The position numbers were made by a program, and so were the translations under genes. A model generated the notes under the pieces. The model ran no database searches and was not told where the DNA came from. It worked only from the letters and a program-made list of their open reading frames with translations. From contig JAKSRD010000020.1 of assembly GCA_024403795.1 (NCBI GenBank), positions 1 through 39,158 of the forward strand: DNA of 39,158 bases, written 5' to 3'. The stretch is from Saccharofermentans sp. Its GTDB lineage: Bacteria > Bacillota > Clostridia > Saccharofermentanales > Saccharofermentanaceae. Shown here one piece after another: positions 34,466 to 39,158 of the stretch (positions are counted from its first letter, which is position 1; every line of letters starts with the position of its first letter).

Positions 34466-35079
34466 AAGACATCACACAAACACAAAAACACTGCGAGCAT
34501 TGCGATCGCAAGGACTCCGAAGATACCGTACCAGATTCCCTTGGGCTTCGGCATCTTCACCTTAAGCACTTCAAGAACTGCCACGACAACGATTCCGCAT
34601 GAATATACCGGAAGAAAGATGTTATCGTTCAATATTAGTCTGAGCAGATACAGAACGGGATAGATCAAGGCCGAATAAGTAACCGGCAGACCGAGATAGT
34701 ACTTAACAGGTCCTTCGCTGTCTGCAACGATATTAAAGTAAGCCAGTCTTGCCACGCCTGCGATCGCAAACAGGATAAGGATCGCAATATCCCATATGTG
34801 AGTCAGACCGATCGATATGGATATGCAGATCGGGAGAGCGATAAAGTTCACAACATCGACAAGAGAATCAAGCTGGATACCGAATTGCTTTTCTTCTTCG
34901 GTACGCTTGCATCTTCTTGCCACGGCACCGTCAAAAAGGTCGCAGATCCCCGCAACCATCAGGCAGCAAAATGAGTAACTGATCCTCTCCTGCGAGAATG
35001 CAAGGATCATTCCGAGGACCGCAATGGCCATGCCCACATAAGTCAGGATAACGGACTTGTTCCACTTGCCTACCAACAT
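34462..35079 (-). CDS. pssA: CDP-alcohol phosphatidyltransferase, likely phosphatidylserine-synthase type
   Basis: The product has 205 residues with about six to seven spans. The catalytic signature is complete: D47, D50-G51-x2-A54-R55, then G67-x3-D71-x3-D75 in GICDLFDGAVARR and FGIQLDSLVD. The enzyme displaces CMP from a CDP-lipid with an alcohol. Next to a decarboxylase, serine is the likely alcohol. The start is ATG 35079, overlapping the preceding stop (TGATG) behind GAGGGGGAT; GTG 35082 is an alternative. Confidence 0.9.
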   Translation of the reverse strand: MLVGKWNKSVILTYVGMAIAVLGMILAFSQERISYSFCCLMVAGICDLFDGAVARRCKRTEEEKQFGIQLDSLVDVVNFIALPICISISIGLTHIWDIAILILFAIAGVARLAYFNIVADSEGPVKYYLGLPVTYSALIYPVLYLLRLILNDNIFLPVYSCGIVVVAVLEVLKVKMPKPKGIWYGIFGVLAIAMLAVFLCLCDVL

Positions 35080-37580
35080 CACTTATCCCCCTCGTTGATC
35101 ACTACTTCGCCCGTGCTTCCGTCGATCGTAATGATCTGACCGTCACTGATCTTGCTCATGGCATCTCTGCAGCATACGATTGCCGGGATCCCGTATTCTC
35201 TCGATACGATGGCGGCATGACATAAGATGCCGCCGTACTCGGTAACGATACCGGACAGAATCGCAAACTTTGAAGTCCATCCCGTATCCGTAAATCTTGT
35301 AACAAGGATATCACCCTGCTGCAATCTGTCTATCTGGCTGAAGTCCTCGATAACTCTTGCAACACCGGTTACCTTACCGTTATTTGCACCGAGTCCTTTT
35401 ATGGCGCTCTTTGAATCTGCAATAACCTTAAAGTCGCTTCCGATCTCGTTATCACTGATGTAATTCCTGTACGCATTATAGTAGAACCTGTTCTTCTCAG
35501 CGAGGATCCGAAGTTCTTCCTTTGTCTTCAAGCCGTCAATGTAATCCCAGACATTACCGACCTTCAGGAACCAGATATCTTCCCACTTATCAAGAACGCC
35601 GTCTGCTTCAAGCTTCTTTGCATACTCGATCGAATACATACGGAGCATGTAGTAGAAACGTGTCGAGACATCACGGAACTCTTCACGCCACCAGAGCATG
35701 CGGCGCATGTTGATGACTTTTTTCGAGATCTTCTTATACTTGGCAGATGAGACTTTGCCCTCAAGTTCTTTCAGGATATTCTTATAAACTGCCGTTCCTC
35801 TCTCTTTATCCTCAAAAGGTGAGAATGAATCGTCAAGAAGAGCCATGTCCTTGACCATCGCGACCATGACTTGCGGTTCTTCGTAATAGCATGGATATGT
35901 GATATCAAGCTCCATATCCGAATGGTAACCATAATCGGCAATGAGCTTTTTTACAAGCGGCATGTCATGTACTTCATCGTCAATATGAGCCGTTAATTCG
36001 TCTGCAGTATTCTCCTTCCAGTAATTGAAGGTCTCATCATCCGTTCTGATCTTACGCGTAATCTCCCACATATCGTAGAAGGGAAGCAAATGAGAGATAT
36101 TATCTATGCTTCCCAAAAGCGACAGATATTCGCTCTCGGAGACATCCTTGAGAAGGCTCTCCTTGTAGATCGACTGATGAACGGTGTTAATGAAGATCTG
36201 CCAAAAATACGTGGACTCACTTCTGAGATAAGTATTGCGCGTGATCTCGACATAATCACGGGTAATGTCTTTGATCTTCTTGTTATCGTACTTATCCTTA
36301 TAATCGTAGTAGAGCGCAAGCAGCTCGCTCTTATAACGCTCGGAATTCTTTTTCCTGTCCTTAAGAAAACCGTTCTGCTTGATAACGATCGGAATCATGT
36401 GCCAAAGGACCTTAGGAGTAACTTCCGTCCTCTTGCCGTCGCCTTCATAGGTTCCGACGATTCCGTATTCGCTGTCAAATTCTCTCTCCTTATATCCGAC
36501 GATCTGTTCCATCGTCTTCTTAACTGCGGTGAGATTCCAATAACATCTTCCGTAGTACATCTGACCGAGCTTCTCCGGAAGTTCGTTATCGCGGAGTATC
36601 TTGGAACTAACGATAAAGTCGCGGAGAGCATGCTCCCAGATATATTCATAAAGGCTCCACATATAAGGAGTGCAGACTTTGGCAGATACACCGCCGTCCT
36701 TGAAGTCGGCCGTGCTCCAGATATCTCTGATCCCCGAATAATTCAGTTTGGTGATCCTTCTTGACTGAAGAATGAAAAGCTCGTCGTTTTCAACGGCAAA
36801 CTCTATGTCACACGGATAACCGAACTTCTGCTGGATCGAAGCGAATACGCGTGCATATTCCCGGACATTCTCTTCGCTGATGAGCTTATTCTTATCGGAG
36901 CGGTCAACTTCCCTGTTATCGAACCAGTTGTAGTGATACTGCTCCGGGACGGTCTTGCCGCTGACGATATTCTCACCGAGTCCTTCAGATACTTCTATGA
37001 GCATCGTCTTGTCATCGCCAGTAATCGGATCGATCGTAAAACAGATGCCGCTCTTCTCTGAATCAACCATCTCCTGAACTACTACTGACATCTTAAGTTC
37101 AGACGTATCTATCTTGTGATTGACAAGATAACTGAGAATAGTCTCTCCGAACATCGACTTATAGCATTCGATAACCTTCGCTTCAATGTCTTCCGGCTTG
37201 GTATTGAGGAAAGTCTCATACTGACCGGCAAAAGAGAACTCATCAAGGTCCTCCTTCGTACCGCTGCTTCGAACGGCATAGAGCTTGTTCACATCTACAG
37301 ATTCACAAATCTCTTTCCTGACTTCAGAAGGCAACTCGACCTTATCAAAAAGCTCCTTCAAAAGCGCTCCGGTCTCCGAGACATTATCCTTTGTAAGCTT
37401 CGACAAAACCTCACCGATCTTCTCTTCCGTGCCGCCCTTAACAGCCTCGTCATAGGTGTCGCTGTCGAGCACAAAACCGTTCGGAACATTGAGGCCGGCC
37501 TGCTTCATCTCAAGCAGGAACTTACCCTTATTGCCAAGCTTATCAAACCCGGTCTTACTGCTGTCTAATCTGACTAACAT
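35079..37580 (-). CDS. PEP-synthase/rifampicin-phosphotransferase-like enzyme, full length
   Basis: The product has 833 residues from ATG 37580, preferred to the TTG one codon earlier because GGGAG is well placed. An N-terminal ATP domain starts with DKLGNKGKFLLEMKQAGL and has YAVRSSGTKEDLDEFSFAGQ (Arg104), GICFTIDPITG, GLGENIVSGKTVPE and DIEFAVENDELFILQSRRIT. A long, specific middle region follows, then the His domain with GGILCHAAIVSRE (His788). As in its partner at 30425, no PEP-binding barrel is present. It probably passes phosphate from ATP through His to a substrate hydroxyl. It is in the lipid operon, 9 bp after the CarS-type gene and overlapping the synthase gene. Confidence 0.85.
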   Translation of the reverse strand: MLVRLDSSKTGFDKLGNKGKFLLEMKQAGLNVPNGFVLDSDTYDEAVKGGTEEKIGEVLSKLTKDNVSETGALLKELFDKVELPSEVRKEICESVDVNKLYAVRSSGTKEDLDEFSFAGQYETFLNTKPEDIEAKVIECYKSMFGETILSYLVNHKIDTSELKMSVVVQEMVDSEKSGICFTIDPITGDDKTMLIEVSEGLGENIVSGKTVPEQYHYNWFDNREVDRSDKNKLISEENVREYARVFASIQQKFGYPCDIEFAVENDELFILQSRRITKLNYSGIRDIWSTADFKDGGVSAKVCTPYMWSLYEYIWEHALRDFIVSSKILRDNELPEKLGQMYYGRCYWNLTAVKKTMEQIVGYKEREFDSEYGIVGTYEGDGKRTEVTPKVLWHMIPIVIKQNGFLKDRKKNSERYKSELLALYYDYKDKYDNKKIKDITRDYVEITRNTYLRSESTYFWQIFINTVHQSIYKESLLKDVSESEYLSLLGSIDNISHLLPFYDMWEITRKIRTDDETFNYWKENTADELTAHIDDEVHDMPLVKKLIADYGYHSDMELDITYPCYYEEPQVMVAMVKDMALLDDSFSPFEDKERGTAVYKNILKELEGKVSSAKYKKISKKVINMRRMLWWREEFRDVSTRFYYMLRMYSIEYAKKLEADGVLDKWEDIWFLKVGNVWDYIDGLKTKEELRILAEKNRFYYNAYRNYISDNEIGSDFKVIADSKSAIKGLGANNGKVTGVARVIEDFSQIDRLQQGDILVTRFTDTGWTSKFAILSGIVTEYGGILCHAAIVSREYGIPAIVCCRDAMSKISDGQIITIDGSTGEVVINEGDK

Positions 37581-37592
37581 CAAATATCTCCC

Positions 37593-38183
37593 TCACACCA
37601 TATTCTTACGAAGCTTCATCGCATAAAGCAACATGTTGATAAGCAGATGTGTAACAGCTCCCACCAACACATATGCCAGATAACGAAGTATTCCCAACGG
37701 ATAGAATAACCAGACCACAAGCGCAACTCCGAACACCGAATCAGCCTGATCCAGAAAAATAAAAAACACCCTTGAGAATCCGCTTGTGGATTTTCCGGGT
37801 GTTATATCAAATCTTCTCTTCATAAAGCTGTTCGGAAGCTCGAAAAGCGCATAGCCGAGGCCGATCAGCGCTCCTATGAGGAGATTGAAGAGAACAGTAT
37901 TCTCATTATTCTGATAGAAGAAATTCAGCCCGCTCAATGTCTGATTCTTGCAGGCGAATCCCCAAAGTATCGCGAAAAGTATATTGAACAGCACATATCC
38001 CAATATTCCCTTCCACGTCTTGTGGTCGCCGAATATTCTCCTGCCGTCAACAAAATTCCTGCCGCAGTCGATCGGCTTAGCCATGAACTTCAATATCGGG
38101 AGCTTACACCACAGCATAACAAAAGCACCGGCGAAAATGGCCGGCAATAAAGTGATATACATCATCGCTATCGTTCTGAGCAT
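37593..38183 (-). CDS. CarS-type CDP-lipid (CDP-archaeol-like) synthase
   Basis: The product has 196 residues with five to six spans. It carries the CarS pattern: KPIDCGRNFVDGRRIFGDHK then TWKG, ELPNSFMKRRFDITPGK, and FFIFLDQADSVFG. In archaea CarS couples CTP to an unsaturated diether phosphatidic acid; bacterial relatives exist with untested substrates. It gives the CDP-lipid that the downstream phosphatidyltransferase would use. First gene of the operon; ATG 38183 follows GGTGGAG, about 27 nt after the predicted transcription start. Confidence 0.88.
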   Translation of the reverse strand: MLRTIAMMYITLLPAIFAGAFVMLWCKLPILKFMAKPIDCGRNFVDGRRIFGDHKTWKGILGYVLFNILFAILWGFACKNQTLSGLNFFYQNNENTVLFNLLIGALIGLGYALFELPNSFMKRRFDITPGKSTSGFSRVFFIFLDQADSVFGVALVVWLFYPLGILRYLAYVLVGAVTHLLINMLLYAMKLRKNMV

Positions 38184-38216
38184 CAGTTATCTCCACCCAT
38201 TATCAAGTATAGGCAC

Positions 38217-38245
38217 ATAATATACTTTGATAATCAAAATATCAA
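38217..38245 (-). promoter_or_regulatory. Promoter of the lipid operon
   Basis: On the minus strand TTGATA (38240-38245), exactly 17 bp, then TATTAT (38217-38222): a good housekeeping promoter. The start near 38210 gives a short untranslated leader. It separates the operon from the upstream P-loop kinase gene, which lies 91 bp away. Confidence 0.7.
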
Positions 38246-38274
38246 CCTTCTGTTGTTCAAAATCATAAACAAGA

Positions 38275-38907
38275 TTACAACGCAAAGATCTTTCTTACCA
38301 TCTCCAAAGTCTGTTCAACGGTCCTGTTCTCATCTCTGCAGATGACCGGAAATCCTGAATTCTCAAGCGCCTGATATCTCTCAGGTGAATTTATCAGCAT
38401 CAAACCTTCCCTGTAATTCGCCATTGCCTTATCCGGATCGGGCTCATTAAGAAGGAGTTGATAGATAAACTGCTTCTCCCTGTCAGGTCTTTCAAAGAAT
38501 CTATTGACGGATATAGAGGGATCTGCCAGCATTACAAGAACATGTTCACCATCAGATATCTCACGCAGAGTCTCAACGGAGATATTCGTATCGACAAAGA
38601 TCTTCTTATCGGTCTTCTGTCTCAGATCATCAAGGATCCTGAGTTCCAGGACTTCGCATTCTTTTGCCACATCAAATATCCATCGCGCATATTCTTCAGG
38701 GGTTCTGCGAACAAAATCCGACCAGTCCTTCAGGTCTCTGGTATATGTAAGATTCGGGAATTCCCTGCTGTCCAATCCGTCAAGAAGAATATCATGATAA
38801 TTCTCTTCACATGCTATTCCGCCAAACTTCTCGGCTAACATCTTAACCATTGTAGATTTGCCGGCATATGCGGTTCCGATTATGTAATAAACATCTTTGT
38901 ATCTCAT
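38275..38907 (-). CDS. P-loop nucleotide/small-molecule kinase-like protein
   Basis: The product has 210 residues. Walker A is GTAYAGKST (11-19). A mostly helical middle follows (LTYTRDLKDWSDFVRRTPEE), then a Walker-B-like KKIFVDTNIS, VLVMLADPSIS and a lid-like, Arg-rich FFERPDREKQ. It looks like a small AAA_33/zeta-like or nucleoside-kinase-type protein that phosphorylates a metabolite. Usual ATPase signatures beyond the P-loop are not clear, so the substrate is unknown. It precedes the lipid operon but the promoter between them suggests separate transcription. Confidence 0.7.
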   Translation of the reverse strand: MRYKDVYYIIGTAYAGKSTMVKMLAEKFGGIACEENYHDILLDGLDSREFPNLTYTRDLKDWSDFVRRTPEEYARWIFDVAKECEVLELRILDDLRQKTDKKIFVDTNISVETLREISDGEHVLVMLADPSISVNRFFERPDREKQFIYQLLLNEPDPDKAMANYREGLMLINSPERYQALENSGFPVICRDENRTVEQTLEMVRKIFAL

Positions 38908-39025
38908 ACTATGTATTATGACATTCTCGCCTTTTATCGCAACCTATAACGACACCGCATCGTTCTATGCATAATGACTCATTACTCGTACTGTTGCTTA
39001 AAAATAAAGGTTCTTCACAAAAGGC

Positions 39026-39054
39026 TTGGTAATTAGATAATTGATCCCTATAAT
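39026..39054 (+). promoter_or_regulatory. Plus-strand promoter near the right edge
   Basis: TTGGTA (39026-39031), 17 bp, TATAAT (39049-39054), in an AT-rich gap. The start would be near 39061, reading toward the window end. Confidence 0.6.
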
Positions 39055-39060
39055 CTGACA

Positions 39061-39158
39061 GCTTGTTGCAGCTGAATCCTTAATAGGTTCGGGCCATGTT
39101 ACAGCGAAATCCTAAATTCGTCCTAAATCGTCAACACTGGGCCCTGGGACTTTCCCGG
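39061..39158 (+). ncRNA. Start of a possible structured RNA or leader, cut by the window end
   Basis: After the promoter, no good ORF start is seen. The sequence can fold: CAGCT/AGCTG with a 6-base loop sits at the start, and GGGCC...TGTT near 39101 pairs with AACA...GGGCC near 39133. TCCTAAAT occurs twice in a row (about 39110 and 39121). It may be a non-coding RNA or a riboswitch leader of a gene outside the window. Confidence 0.35.

Noticed and set aside
36090..36764. Long plus-strand open frame (224 codons) opposite the larger phosphotransferase
   Set aside because: It lies wholly inside a well-supported gene on the other strand, has no ribosome site and no protein-like motifs; the same holds for 10164-10808 and 29529-30353.
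27901..38183. Operon as archaeal contamination of the assembly
   Set aside because: Ribosome sites, promoter form and overlap style match the neighbouring bacterial genes, and the operon is continuous with them.
39139..39158. GGAAAGTCC on the minus strand as the start of an RNase P RNA
   Set aside because: Only the short core resembles the RNase P element; the flanking bases do not match, and a plus-strand promoter points the other way.

Overview
The window looks like chromosome of a Bacillota of class Clostridia, probably gut or rumen associated. The signs are AGGAGG-type ribosome sites, LytTR/DUF3021 and SHOCT/DUF6273 proteins, a Tn916-type integrase, a SUFU-domain protein, twin membrane GGDEF proteins and no outer-membrane functions. 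Genus cannot be read from the sequence. Nearly all genes from 3 kb onward lie on the minus strand.

Region 1 (1-2.0 kb) is the right end of an integrative element: an incomplete C-terminal tail, a small ORF, an excisionase, a tyrosine integrase, five phased TTACGACA repeats, and a 17-bp copy of a tRNA-Ser 3' end that I read as the attachment site. A truncated IS30-type transposase follows (2.2-3.0 kb).

Region 2 (3.0-7.6 kb) is an accessory, AT-rich block on the minus strand. It has two SHOCT-domain membrane proteins (one with internal tandem repeats and a DUF6273 domain), an unrecognised small protein, a paralogue of that protein broken by one stop codon, and a hairpin-rich RNA leader with its own promoter and terminator.

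Region 3 (7.7-14.4 kb) is one operon: response regulator, histidine kinase, ABC ATPase, FtsX-type permease and an Ntn-hydrolase-like lipoprotein. It looks like an envelope-stress or export module.

Region 4 (14.4-27.8 kb) is mixed: SUFU protein, lipoprotein, MATE exporter, two paralogous membrane GGDEF proteins, a lipoprotein alpha/beta hydrolase with a membrane partner, a tRNA-dihydrouridine synthase, a 26-residue Gly-Gly peptide, a lone HerA-type ATPase, a zinc-ribbon membrane protein and a LytTR/DUF3021 pair.

Region 5 (27.9-38.2 kb) is the most striking part: eight tightly packed minus-strand genes behind one good promoter. They encode a CarS-type CDP-lipid synthase, a dikinase-like phosphotransferase, CDP-alcohol phosphatidyltransferase, phosphatidylserine decarboxylase, UbiA-type prenyltransferase, a second dikinase-like phosphotransferase, a GNAT protein and an acyl/aryl-AMP ligase. 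The order suggests a dedicated route to an unusual, possibly prenylated or archaeal-like, aminophospholipid. A P-loop kinase lies just upstream, and at the right edge a plus-strand promoter reads into a structured sequence cut by the window end.
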